From Paulinella micropora (taxonomy: Eukaryota > Cercozoa > Imbricatea > Euglyphida), in assembly GCA_009731375.1 (NCBI GenBank), contig BJOX01000371.1, positions 373,955-428,899 on the forward strand: 54,945 nt of DNA, written 5' to 3'. The position numbers were made by a program, and so were the translations under genes. Below, one piece after another: positions 27,252 through 36,383 of the stretch. A model generated the notes under the pieces. That model did not search any database and was not told where the DNA came from. It saw only the letters and a program-made list of their open reading frames with translations. How positions within the stretch are numbered: the stretch's first letter is position 1; each line of letters opens with the position of its first letter.

Positions 27252-29018
27252 ATGAGGTTTTATGGTGCTTTGGATATGAATTCAAACAACATTACAAGTG
27301 CTGGAACAATAACAGGAACAACAATTACTTCAACTGCTGGCATGACCACAACAACATTAACGGCAAGCGATAAAATAACAACAGCAACAGGCACACTAAT
27401 AATTATAGGAAACACAACAAAAGGAATAGGAACAACAGGAGGCTTAGAATTGTATGGGACTTTTAATAATAATACAACTGGAGCACATTTCCAGGCTATT
27501 ACAACGGAAGATATTTATCCTACTTTTCAACTAACTAATTTAAGTCATAATAACATAAATATGACCTTTGATGCGTATTTAGATGTTGGCGGATGGAAAT
27601 CAAGTTATGCGAGTTCTAATTTTCTAATTAGTAAATGGAATAATAAACTTAGATTTTTGTATGATAGCGGGAAAAGTGTGGGGGTTGCTGTTCCTTGGTC
27701 TCTCGCTCTGGAACTTGACACATCGGGCTTATTAACAACGAAGGCGATTACAGCGATTGGAGCGATAACAGCAAACGCGGGTATATCAACAACAGCATTA
27801 ACAGCAAGTGGATTAATAACGGCAAAGGCGGGGATATCAACAACAACATTAACAACAAGTGGCTTACTAACTGCGAATGCGGGGATTACATACTCTTGCT
27901 TGCTAACAACCACAACTACTAATGGAGCGAAAATAGGAATTCAAGGACAAACAGACGGGACGAGTGCGAGAGGAATATTTGTATGGGATACTGCTGATTC
28001 AGCATCGGGGATTTATATGTCTCAGTCTGGAGCAAATAAATCATTAAGTGGAGGAACAGCACCAGCAGGAGGAGTAGGCGGAGGATTAACTTCTTATGCT
28101 ATTAGATTTAGAGTGAATAATTATTCAACGAGTGGGTTCATATGGGAGAATAATTCAAATACTGCTTTAATGTCTTTGAAAGCAAGCGATGGACAATTAT
28201 GGGTATTGTCTAATCCAATTCAATATTCAGACAGGAGAAAAAAAGAAGATATAAAGGAATGCTTAGGCTTAGATTTTATTAATAAGTTAAATCCAGTCTG
28301 CTATCGTATGATTGATGACAACAAGAAACAAAGAACGGGTTTGACAGCACAGGAATTCGAAATCGTATTAACAGAAATGGATATGCTAGATTTTGGCGGT
28401 TTTATAAAAGAAACAATTATGGTTCCGTGTCCAAAGCAAAGGAAAGAATGCGAATTGAAGGGTGTGAATGTTAATCCAGAAGATATTAAATGTGTTGATA
28501 GTGGCGATGTCGGTTATGGTATAGGTTATTCCGAGTTTATCGCCCCGTTAATTAAGGCCACACAGGAGTTATCGGAAAAGGTAGTTAATTTAGAAAAAGA
28601 AAATAAAACTTTACTTAATATATTACAAGACCAAGCAAACCAATTAGCAGAAATCAGAGCAGTCGTGTCCAATAATACAACTAGACTTCACAGACCCCCG
28701 CCTATTATGGATATGGATGGCGAACTAACTCCAGAATTAAAGTCTCGTGTTCTTGAAGTAGAACTAAAGACTGAGGAAAAAAAAGTAGAGCACGAATTGG
28801 AAGATAACTGGAATTGTTGTTGTATAAAAAACAGACCGATCGACAGCCGACTTATCAAATACTTATTTCAAATGGGTATCATTATTGCCATTATAACCCT
28901 TTGTATCGTGAGGCTATCTGAAAAGAACTTACCTTGTGAGGTAGCCAACACATATGTCGGTATGTTGACCTTACTTATCGGTATCTGCCTTCCTTCGCCT
29001 TCTTCAAGTAAGAAGTGA
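27252..29018 (+). CDS. Fibre C-terminal part with peptidase S74 chaperone and membrane anchor
   Basis: 588 codons in the same frame as the preceding ORF, separated from it only by one TAG. Residues 1-325 hold Thr/Ala-rich repeats (TTTLTASxxIT, ISTTALTASGLITAKAG). At about 326 comes YSDRRKKEDIKE, then LDFINKLNPVCYRMI and RTGLTAQEFE. This is the peptidase S74 intramolecular chaperone, in which the Ser of the S-D start is the self-cleavage site in phage endosialidases and the L-alpha fibre. A coiled coil follows (about 430-485, LSEKVVNLEKENKTLLNILQ). The C-terminus has a Cys cluster (NWNCCCIKN) and two hydrophobic segments (IIIAIITLCIVRL and YVGMLTLLIGICL). Phage S74 domains are normally released and lack membrane segments, so the anchor is unusual. 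Autocleavage would separate fibre from anchor. Confidence 0.8.
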   Translation: MRFYGALDMNSNNITSAGTITGTTITSTAGMTTTTLTASDKITTATGTLIIIGNTTKGIGTTGGLELYGTFNNNTTGAHFQAITTEDIYPTFQLTNLSHNNINMTFDAYLDVGGWKSSYASSNFLISKWNNKLRFLYDSGKSVGVAVPWSLALELDTSGLLTTKAITAIGAITANAGISTTALTASGLITAKAGISTTTLTTSGLLTANAGITYSCLLTTTTTNGAKIGIQGQTDGTSARGIFVWDTADSASGIYMSQSGANKSLSGGTAPAGGVGGGLTSYAIRFRVNNYSTSGFIWENNSNTALMSLKASDGQLWVLSNPIQYSDRRKKEDIKECLGLDFINKLNPVCYRMIDDNKKQRTGLTAQEFEIVLTEMDMLDFGGFIKETIMVPCPKQRKECELKGVNVNPEDIKCVDSGDVGYGIGYSEFIAPLIKATQELSEKVVNLEKENKTLLNILQDQANQLAEIRAVVSNNTTRLHRPPPIMDMDGELTPELKSRVLEVELKTEEKKVEHELEDNWNCCCIKNRPIDSRLIKYLFQMGIIIAIITLCIVRLSEKNLPCEVANTYVGMLTLLIGICLPSPSSSKK

Positions 29019-29264
29019 GCACTCGTATAAGTGGATTTTATACCACGAAGCATCATTACCCGCACAGATTAACGGCAGGGCTTCATTAAAACTAACACAC
29101 CACTCGCTTTGAGGTTTGTAAATACATTTAAATTTAATTTCTATTCCTTGCTTTATACAATAAGCACAACTCTCATTCTTTTTTCGCTTACCAGCGAGTA
29201 AAAGTCGCAGGCAGTTCGCGAAAATATTTTTGTTATTAAAAAGTTTATCATCAGTAATATAATC

Positions 29265-29620
29265 ATGGCTGACTATAAATACCAAAAGATTGTTTTTCTA
29301 AGCAATGATTTTGTGGGTAAATCATTTAACAAGAACATTCACATGTCATCTACACCCACCAAAATGAACGTTAAGTTTATTCACTACTATAACGACCAGA
29401 CGGAAACCAAAACCAGAATTCTTTATATGGACAGAATTGGAATATAGGCACATTCGCAGATAGTAATATAGCGAATATTTCAAATCTCAGTTATAATTTG
29501 GGGATAGTAGGCTGGACGGACGGACAATATACATTTAAAGTCCTTGAAACTGACAGCGGAAATATTGACACAGGAAATTTAGCGAGACGAATTGTCATAT
29601 GCTTAGAATTCTTAAGATAA
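29265..29620 (+). pseudogene. Hypothetical protein with one frameshift
   Basis: ATG 29265 reads MADYKYQKIVFLSNDFVGKS. A frame change near 29433-29440 is followed by a continuing protein-like frame containing ISNLSYNLGIVGWTDGQYTF and ending at TAA 29618-29620, ten bases before the ATPase start. The whole is about 118 residues, with alternating hydrophobic positions suggesting beta structure. No family is recognised. The position between fibre and ATPase suggests a structural or assembly role. Confidence 0.5.
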
Positions 29621-29629
29621 TAATATGAG

Positions 29630-30451
29630 ATGCTGAAAATAAACAATGTGAAAGTGAAGCCAGTAAAACAAGAGGGTGAAGGAAACAAAAAAGCAAAGGG
29701 CTATAAATTATTTAATGAGCCGTATGCCAACATATTTCTGCTTACCCGTAAGAACAGCGGGAAAACAGCAGCACTCTTTGAAATACTGAAACGAACGACA
29801 GACAGAAAAACCCGTATCGTCATTATTGCTTCAACAATACACAAGGACTACATTTATAAAGCAATGTTAAAGCACTTTAAGAACAGGGGAAACCCGATGG
29901 CTGTATATACCTTTCTCAAATCAGATGGTGTGAATGTCATTGATTATGAGTTAGACAAACTGAACAAACCAGAAGAAGAGCAGGAAGGTGAAATTAAACA
30001 GGACGATAAAGAACCGATGGAGAAACCGCAATTTCTTTATTTCGGAAAGGAAAAGAAAAAAGAAGAAGGAGGTGAGAAGAAAGAGAGACCAAGTAAGTAT
30101 ATTTCGCCAGAGGTTGTTTTTGTTTTGAACGATTTAGGAAGTGGATTAAGAGACAAGTCAGTAAGCGATTTGTTAAAAAAGAACAGACACTATAAATCAA
30201 AGGTGATTATGTCAAGCCAGTATCTGAATGACCTACGGCCAGAAGCCATTAAGCAGTTAGATTACTTATTAATCTTTCCAGGCCAATCTCAGGATAAAAT
30301 GGAACTAGTGTATAAACATATTCATTTATCTTTTGATTTTGATTATTTTCTTCAAAAGTATCACGAAGCAACAAATGAACGATTTAATTTTCTTTATGTT
30401 TCAAGTGTTGATGATGAGTTAAGAAAAAATTTTGATTATCGCTTGCGATAA
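29630..30451 (+). CDS. A32/FtsK-like genome-packaging ATPase
   Basis: 273 residues, intact, from ATG 29630. The P-loop is LLTRKNSGKT at 37-46 (the first Gly of the classic loop is replaced, as in other viral A32-type ATPases with K-N-S-G-K-T). Walker B is VVFVLNDLG at 162-170, with Asn-Asp as the acidic end. RHYKSKVIMSSQYLNDLRP (about 185-205) is the conserved segment with the polar Gln after Ser-Ser seen in virophage and Polinton ATPases. A Lys/Glu-rich insertion (about 112-156) separates the two motifs. In the family the protein hydrolyses ATP to drive DNA into the capsid. A short hairpin (GTGTTT/AAACAC, 30460-30475) follows the stop and may end transcription. It is one of the best-preserved genes here. 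Confidence 0.88.
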   Translation: MLKINNVKVKPVKQEGEGNKKAKGYKLFNEPYANIFLLTRKNSGKTAALFEILKRTTDRKTRIVIIASTIHKDYIYKAMLKHFKNRGNPMAVYTFLKSDGVNVIDYELDKLNKPEEEQEGEIKQDDKEPMEKPQFLYFGKEKKKEEGGEKKERPSKYISPEVVFVLNDLGSGLRDKSVSDLLKKNRHYKSKVIMSSQYLNDLRPEAIKQLDYLLIFPGQSQDKMELVYKHIHLSFDFDYFLQKYHEATNERFNFLYVSSVDDELRKNFDYRLR

Positions 30452-30539
30452 TCAGTTAGGTGTTTTATGAAACACTAAAAATTTTAATTTTCGTCTTAAG
30501 TGAAATAATATTTTTTATAATTATTTTTCTGTATTATAT

Positions 30540-30851
30540 ATGCCAGTATCACCAGTGATAATTTCACAACCATCAGGATATAAAATCGAATACAATCCAT
30601 CAATGCCACAGAAGGGAGGAAAAAAGAAAACTAAGAAGAAGGGATGTGGTCAAAAGGGAGGAAAGATTAACTGCGCTAAGGTCGGAAAAACCGCAATGGC
30701 TGTTAATAAATTCCTTCGCGATAACAAGATTATTTCAAAGACCGCTAATGCCCTTGGCGATGTCGGGGTTCCATATGCGTCTCGTATTGGTTCTACTGCT
30801 GCAAAACGTGGTTATGGTAAGCAACGAGGAGGTGCTGTAAAGTTTCGCTGA
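30540..30851 (+). CDS. Small basic Gly/Lys-rich virion protein
   Basis: 103 residues: a short neutral N-terminus (MPVSPVIISQPSGYKIEYNP) and a Lys/Gly patch (QKGGKKKTKKKGCGQKGGK). An amphipathic segment follows (NKFLRDNKIISKTANALGDV), then GYGKQRGGAVKFR at the end. Small basic proteins with Gly-Gly pairs in this position are common in Polintons and adenovirus-like systems, where they condense DNA or disrupt membranes and are cut by the viral protease after Gly-Gly. Here KGG and RGG could be such sites. It is intact. Its stop codon lies directly before hairpin 2. The role is inferred from composition and location only. Confidence 0.6.
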   Translation: MPVSPVIISQPSGYKIEYNPSMPQKGGKKKTKKKGCGQKGGKINCAKVGKTAMAVNKFLRDNKIISKTANALGDVGVPYASRIGSTAAKRGYGKQRGGAVKFR

Positions 30852-30912
30852 TATTTATCAACTGCACTCCTATCTGGCTAATCGCCAAATTTCCAGTTTG
30901 TTGATAACCATC
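30849..30912. terminator. Intergenic hairpin 2 of 5
   Basis: Begins at the stop codon of the basic protein. The arms TATCAAC (30856) and GTTGATA (30900) sit inside GATATTT...ACCATC, with an inner CTGG/CCAG. Downstream is T-rich. Confidence 0.6.
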
Positions 30913-30949
30913 GTTTCAGATTAATTTTTTTAATAAAGAAAAATAGATG

Positions 30950-30966
30950 TTTTAGAATAAGCGATA
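30950..30966 (+). promoter_or_regulatory. Motif A directly before ATG 30967
   Basis: TTTTAGAATAAGCGATA, identical to the motif before gene 25092. AATTCTAAAA, complementary to its start, occurs twice just inside the gene. Because the motif touches ATG 30967, the ATG at 30976 is an alternative start. Confidence 0.6.
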
Positions 30967-31749
30967 ATGCGAAGCATGAAGCGCAATTCTAAAATATCAC
31001 GCAATTCTAAAATATCAAAGGCTAAGGTAAGACCCCCGCGGGTTTATAGGAATAAGAGCGGGAGGCCTTATATTATCCAGAAGGTTAAAAAATATTATTT
31101 TAATTTTGGTAAGAAAACAAATGATTTAAGCACATTACAAATTGTTAAACTTTTTATGAAATATATCGGTAATAAGCCAAAGTCGCAAAGGGCTAGTCGC
31201 AAGCCAAGGGAAAAAATAATCAAATCTGATTTCAATCGTCTTGAACACGAGAACCGAAACCAGATACAAAGCAACTTACAAAAGAATTATGAGTTAATAC
31301 ATGACGAGGAAGAAAAGGAAAAGAAGAAAAGGGAGGATTTAGAAGAGGAGAAGAAGAGGCTAGAAAGAAAAATCAAAGCAGATACTAAGGAACTAAATGA
31401 AATAATGAATAGGGATCATAAAAGACAACTGGCGGAGATTAATGAAAGACAGGAAGAAAAGGATAGGGAACAGAAGAAGGAACAACGACTTATTTAGGAA
31501 CTAAATGCTGAACGACTACATAGACAGGGATTATTGACGGCTCCAGTTGCCCAGCCGATTATAGCGAAACCGAATCCCCCTTCAACTATAAATAAACCAA
31601 AGAAAACCGCAACTACATCTTCCCCAAAAATAACTGATATAACTGACAAAGTAAATAAACAAGAAAAAGATTTGGAAAAAGAAAAGAGACGAAGAATTAT
31701 TGATGAAATGTTATCTGAGAAAACGAGAAAAAAACGTGTCAAAAAATGA
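30967..31749 (+). pseudogene. Basic/coiled-coil hypothetical protein with one in-frame TAG
   Basis: 260 codons with a single TAG at 31495-31497; the frame is otherwise open on both sides. The N-terminus is Arg/Lys/Ser-rich (RNSKISRNSKISKAKVRPP), then YRNKSGRPYIIQKVKKYYF. A long Glu/Lys coiled coil covers about 110-175, a Pro/Thr-rich linker (AKPNPPSTINKPKKT) follows the stop, and a basic helix (KEKRRRIIDEMLSEKTRKK) ends it. The stop overlaps the protease ATG (ATGA at 31746-31749), so the two genes were translationally coupled or closely packed. The family is unknown; the location between core protein and protease suggests a virion-internal protein. Confidence 0.55.
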
Positions 31750-32738
31750 AAAATAATACAATAATAAATCACCTTAAAAAAGCAGGCATTAATATCACTA
31801 TAATAAAAAACAAAGGTTCAAACGGCTACGCCACTAGTTTAAAGAGATGGTTATACACACAAAAAATCACTGAAAACATATCATCAGCAGAAGATGGATG
31901 GGATAAACGAGAACAATTTACAACAAAAATGATTGCTAAAAATGAAAACAAAAAGAATGAAGAAAAAAAAACTCCTGTAAATAGCACTCTATCGCCAATA
32001 GACCCACCACGTTTTGAAAATTCTCCAGATGCTAAACAACTTATATTTGAAATGACAAATCCACAACCAGCGGAGACACAACCGTGAGACGTAGTACCAC
32101 CCCCGAGCGTCACTTCACAGCAACCAGAGCCAGAGCCAGAGCCGGAGGAGACAACCATACCCCCGAGAACAAGTTCTGCGGAGCAGAACATCGTGGCAAA
32201 GCCACTCATTGCGGAGACGCCAGAGCAAGTCCCCTTACAAGGAGAGGGTCGCGGTTTAATGACTAATGAAATAGACGACATAATGAAAAAATATGGATGG
32301 TATCTCGGAGCAATAGCCAGTGATGAAATCAACAAGTTGAAGCCAGGAAGCAGAAAGCGATACGGATTTATTATGAATTTGGACAATCACAAACAAGCGG
32401 GGTCTCATTGGATAGCAGTATGGATAAGTTTAGATAAAGACAGGAGTGTTGATGTGTATGACCCTTTAGCACTTTATGAGCCAACAGAAGACTTTCAACA
32501 ACAAATGAAACAACTAATAGACAAAAGCCACCCCGATAGTTATTTATGAATGAAGGTTAATCAAGTAAAACAACAATCCAACACCTCAGACACGTGCGGT
32601 TGGCATAGTATGAGATTTTTGATGGAGCGAGCGAAAGGTAATCGATTTAAATTCGCCAGTGGATATACAGACCTAAAAGAAGAAGAAGCGGAGAAATTAA
32701 AAGCACAGAATGGGTATGGTTTTGACACCTTTTTATGA
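31746..32738 (+). pseudogene. Adenain-like cysteine protease, two in-frame stops
   Basis: 330 codons in one frame from ATG 31746, with TGA at 32085-32087 and at 32547-32549. The N-terminal 110 codons and a Pro/Glu linker (QQPEPEPEPEE) precede the catalytic domain. AGSHWIAVWI gives the His and VDVYDPLALYE the acidic residue 18 positions later. SDTCGWHSMRFLM, beyond the second stop, gives the Cys, in the order His-Asp-Cys of the C48/adenain fold. In Polintons and adenoviruses this protease matures capsid and core proteins. The catalytic Cys is cut off from the His/Asp part, so the product is dead. The last stop overlaps hairpin 3. Confidence 0.85.
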
Positions 32739-32781
32739 GCATCGCTTTCATTCGCTACGCTCATTTTCGCTTGCTCATAAA
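32734..32781. terminator. Intergenic hairpin 3 of 5
   Basis: The arms TTATGAGCA/TGCTCATAA include the protease stop codon. The loop, CTTTCATTCGCTACGCTCAT, resembles that of hairpin 5, and the right arm is followed by ACATCGT as in the others. Confidence 0.6.
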
Positions 32782-32803
32782 CATCGTAAAAAATATATAT
32801 TTA

Positions 32804-32842
32804 ATAATATAGGATAAACTATTTCAAAAGTTTGAAATAGTT
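32804..32842 (+). promoter_or_regulatory. Motif B plus leader hairpin (minor capsid gene)
   Basis: AATAATATAGGA at 32804-32815 is 71 bases before ATG 32875, the same distance as in the fibre gene. An 11-bp stem, ACTATTTCAAA/TTTGAAATAGT (32819-32842), follows. Confidence 0.6.
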
Positions 32843-32874
32843 TTGGAGACGAAAGTGCGGAGTTTTGAATATCA

Positions 32875-33634
32875 ATGGAGTATAAGGGAGGAAGAAGTTC
32901 GGGTATCTATTACATAAATAGTAATAATAGAATAACGGGCACAGACAGCGACTTTACACTTAAAATCACTAGACAATCCCACACATTGTAAAATTCTTCA
33001 TATCTATGTACCGAAGTCGTATTATTCGGTGGCTTCACCATATAATACGTTTACATTATCCGAAGACGGGTATGAGGTTTTAATTACGATACCTGATGGA
33101 AACTACACAATGAACAATCTAAAAAATAAGTTGTCGGAGGTACTGACGACAGAAAGTCCGAATGACTATACTTATGTCGTCTCAAGCAACAATACAAACA
33201 CAGAAGCGGAGGATGGTAAATTAACATTCAGTGTTTCAAATAACGGAGGTATTCAACCGCGTTTTATATTTGATGCTGATACACGTATTCACGAGGTAAT
33301 GGGTTTTGATAGAAATTCTACATATTTCTTCGCTAATGATTTTATTAAATCGCCGAACGTAATTATTCTAATTGGCGAAAAGACGTTATACCTTCAAACG
33401 TACACGGCGAATGAAATTCCATTTGGAGCCATTATATACGACGGAAGTGGGTCTGAGTATGGTAAGAAATTATCAACTAGTTCAAATAATGTATATAGGT
33501 TTTATCTTACAGACGAAAACGATCAGGCTATAAATCATAATGGTTTGGGTATCGTTATGACATTGTTTATTTACAGAGAGACTAATTATTTTAATTTATT
33601 TACATCATTTTTCAATTTGTTAAAAACCCGTTAA
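32875..33634 (+). pseudogene. Minor capsid (penton, single jelly-roll) protein, one frameshift
   Basis: ATG 32875 opens with a Gly/Arg/Ser start and SGIYYINSNNRITGTDSDFT, the N-terminal signature of virophage and Polinton penton proteins. The frame is lost near 32985-33000 and resumes in another frame with IYVPKSYYSV. It then stays open to 33634 (TIPDGNYTMNNLKNKLSEVL, DADTRIHEVMGF, TLYLQTYTANEI). The beta-rich pattern and length of about 250 residues fit the single jelly-roll vertex protein. It lies directly before the major capsid gene, the usual Polinton order. The GTG at 33029 is only the start of the downstream open piece and is not the real start. Confidence 0.78.
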
Positions 33635-33722
33635 TTAATTAATTTTAGAATTATTTATTTTTCTATAAATATATTCCAGTGAATTAGTTAATTTTCACAA
33701 CCGCCAAAAAACCTAAAACAAA

Positions 33723-35210
33723 ATGCCAACTCAACACGGCGGAGAATTAGACTTCAGTAAGACTGACTACATCAGTGCTTCTTATTGTTTGAATAAACTC
33801 GCCCCTCGTGAGGGTTCTGGAACATTTGAAGTCACCACTGCTGGCTGACAAGAACGAAGTTTTGACCTTATTAGCCGACCTTTTAATCTCGCTAGGTCTT
33901 ATTTGAGTTTTACTTATACTATGAGAGCGGCTGGTGCTAATGTTTATTCTAGAATTTTTATGGACTGCCTTTCACAAATTAGCCAGATACAACTTCAGAC
34001 CCGTAGCGGTGTTTATCTGTGCGACATTCACCATCTCAGAATGGTAACTAAGATGCTGTGGAAACCATAAATGAGTTTGAAGGATTTCTTAGACCTTCCT
34101 AACCACGGCGATGCTAGTGGTTGGGGGTGTATGCTCCAAAAGTGTAATGCTAACGGCTTGATTAACATTAGTGCTGTTGAAGCAACTAGAACAGCCTTTC
34201 GTGCGGCCACTGATGGTGCTAACGATGTTGCCGCCTCTACTCAGGGTCTATTGCGTGAGCCCGTGATTTCTGCTCGTCGTCATGATGATGCTGCTCTAAC
34301 GACTGGAGTTGGAGCACTATCCGCCGTAAATGTTAATTACAACGAGGCGAAGTATCTTGTGGGAAGTGGAGCGAATGCCACTTTGGCCATTAATGTTAAA
34401 ATTCCTTTGGGTATGATTATTAACACTATTTTCGCACTTGATAAGACTATTATGTTTCCAGAAATTTTGACTATGCGGATTGTGTGGGATGCTACTGACA
34501 GAACCGGTTATACGGTGACTAATGGTGCTGCTACTTGTATTAGCACTGCTTATCTTGCCGCACTAAATGCTACCATGCCTATGGCGGTATCTGCTGATGT
34601 CACCAATCTTGCCTTGTTTCTTGCGGTTGAAACGAACCCCGATCTTATTCAATCAATCCAGCAAAAGATTGCTAGCCCCGAAGGTATGAGTTTCAATATT
34701 GATTATCCCTATGTTTACAAAAATACTACACAAGCAAGCACAAGCCAAAACATTAGTATGCGATTTGATAGAGGCCACGGTTGCCGTTTGAAGAAGATTT
34801 ATCACTCTGTTTTTAACACAGAAGAAAGAAAGAACACAGCCTATGACAACGATAATCGTGCCGCTGCTAAGGCTGTCAATTTTTACATTACTCTGGATGG
34901 TTCCCCCCAGCAAGAATTCAACATTGACACTGCGAGCGAAGAAGACTATATGTATTTGAAGCCAAAGGTTGAGGGTTCGGCCTTGTTGAATAACGATGTG
35001 TATAAATACAATTGGTTCTGGGTTGATGCTTGGGATAATACCCGCCCGCTATGGAGCAAAGACCAAAATGAAATCAGCGGTTTAAGTCTTGATACTGAGC
35101 GACGATGGGAGTTTATTGCGACCACTGTGGCTGCTGCCTACAACCATTACACCGTGGCCATTACTCAGCGGGAGGTTCAGGTTAAGGCAAATATGATTAC
35201 AATTAGTTGA
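33723..35210 (+). pseudogene. Major capsid protein (double jelly-roll), two in-frame stops
   Basis: 495 codons in one frame from ATG 33723, with TGA at 33846-33848 and TAA at 34068-34070. The N-terminus reads MPTQHGGELDFSKTDYISAS; after the first stop comes QERSFDLISRPFNLARSYL. The long C-terminal part is open (IPLGMIINTIFALDKTIMF, DYPYVYKNTTQ, YKYNWFWVDAWDN) and ends NHYTVAITQREVQVKANMI. The length, the arrangement of two beta-rich halves and the C-terminal strand pattern fit the Polinton/virophage major capsid family, which builds the pseudo-T icosahedral shell. Only the first quarter is damaged. An ATG directly after the second stop opens 379 codons, but this would lack the first strands of the fold. 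Confidence 0.8.
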
Positions 35211-35263
35211 TATTTGTAAATTCACACTTTTGCTTCGCTTTCGTGTGTTTTACAAACATCGAT
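35208..35263. terminator. Intergenic hairpin 4 of 5
   Basis: Starts at the capsid stop codon: GATATTTGTAAA, then CACAC/GTGTG, then TTTTACAAACATCG. About 12 paired positions with one bulge, followed by a T-rich stretch. Confidence 0.65.
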
Positions 35264-35304
35264 GTTTAATAAAATATTTTTTTAAAATTTTAATGAGAAA
35301 AGCA

Positions 35305-35359
35305 TTTTGAGAATATAGCGAGATATCTCAAATATGTTTGAGATTGAAGTGAAATTCTC
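35305..35359 (+). promoter_or_regulatory. Motif A variant with 20-bp palindrome (gene 35363)
   Basis: TTTTGAGAATATAGCGA is followed by the palindrome ATCTCAAATATGTTTGAGAT (35325-35344; 19 of 20 bases as at 25104-25123). The outer arms TTGAGAAT (35308) and ATTCTCAA (35352) close the structure four bases before the ATG. Confidence 0.65.
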
Positions 35360-35362
35360 AAT

Positions 35363-36325
35363 ATGCATCAGAGAAACTTAATCGCACAAAATCCAGACGG
35401 AGAATTTATAAATGTCAGTGTTGGATATGATGGACACGTTGAAACAAATAATTCAAAAACCGCTTTTGGCGAAGCAGTAGTAGGTCAATTAACACTAGTA
35501 TTACAAGAAATCTTTCCATATACAATTAATACTAGGATATGGACAAAAACAGAAACAAAATCATCTGTGTCATTTTTGAATAATATGGCTGAATTGAAAA
35601 CAACTGCTGATGCTACGGCAGATGCTAGACTGGTAAGTAAAAGGAGAATAAAATATAGAACTGGAATGGGTGTCCTAGCCCGCTTTACTGCTCTATGGAC
35701 AAGGGATGATACAAAAGATTACTATTCATATATTGGAATAGGAAATGATCTCGTTGATGGATTTTATTTTTACAAAAATCAAGCAGGAATGAATAATGAT
35801 GCAGCGACTGGAATACAAACTCTTAAAACAGCGAGTGCAAGTTTATTCATTGAGGGGTCAAATACTATTAATATCAGCATAACAAACGAAGTGGAAGGAA
35901 GTAAAGCATCAAACACCACTGAAAGTCCTATTATTAGTATAAGAAACAAAGCGGTATTTGATGCGGGCGGTGCTAATTTGACAAATTATTCAAATGTTTA
36001 TCCAACTTTGATAAGTATTACAAATGAAGATACTAAGTCGAATGTTGTCAGAATGGTATCAAATGGAACACTAACTGGCGCAGGTTTTGCAGATGTTGAT
36101 TCTAAGTATTCAATTGTAGATACTGACACAAAGGCGAGTGCTATCGCAAACGGAACAACAATTTTTAAACTATATGTAATAGTGCTTCAACTCAACAAAT
36201 CAATCTTAGAAGTTATGATATATACCTATCGCCGAGTGATGTATTAGCTTTTTACGCAGAAGTCTGTCTCTGCTGGTGGAGGAGGAAATGTCAATATTAT
36301 CGCTAACTTCGTAGAAGACCATTGA
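35363..36325 (+). pseudogene. Probable structural protein, frameshifted near the 3' end
   Basis: From ATG 35363 the frame is open for 294 codons to 36247. The probable original 3' end lies in other frames, reading SYDIYLSPSDVLAFYAE and then VSAGGGGNVNIIANFVEDH to TGA 36323-36325. Notable segments are FGEAVVGQLTLVLQEIFPY and the run KYRTGMGVLARFTALWT followed by YIGIGNDLVDGFYF. The latter, a small-residue-rich turn followed by ARFTA and an I-G-I-G-N strand, suggests a beta-sandwich virion-surface protein. I cannot name the family with confidence. The shared leader motif and position right after the capsid gene support a late virion role; an adhesin is possible. Confidence 0.55.
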
Positions 36326-36383
36326 TGTGGATGGATGGACGGAGTATTTTTATATTAAATATAAACTCCAACCATTATATAAA

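Noticed and set aside
29004-29285. 93-codon minus-strand ORF over the fibre-ATPase interval
   Set aside because: It has a TTG start only, lies opposite a plus-strand frame that reads better, and has no leader motif.
31495-34070. Alternative genetic code or stop-codon readthrough in the virion genes
   Set aside because: TAA, TAG and TGA all occur inside frames, all also end genes, and frameshifts are frequent. Decay explains this better than recoding. Every stop can arise from a C-to-T change, so that observation alone proves nothing.
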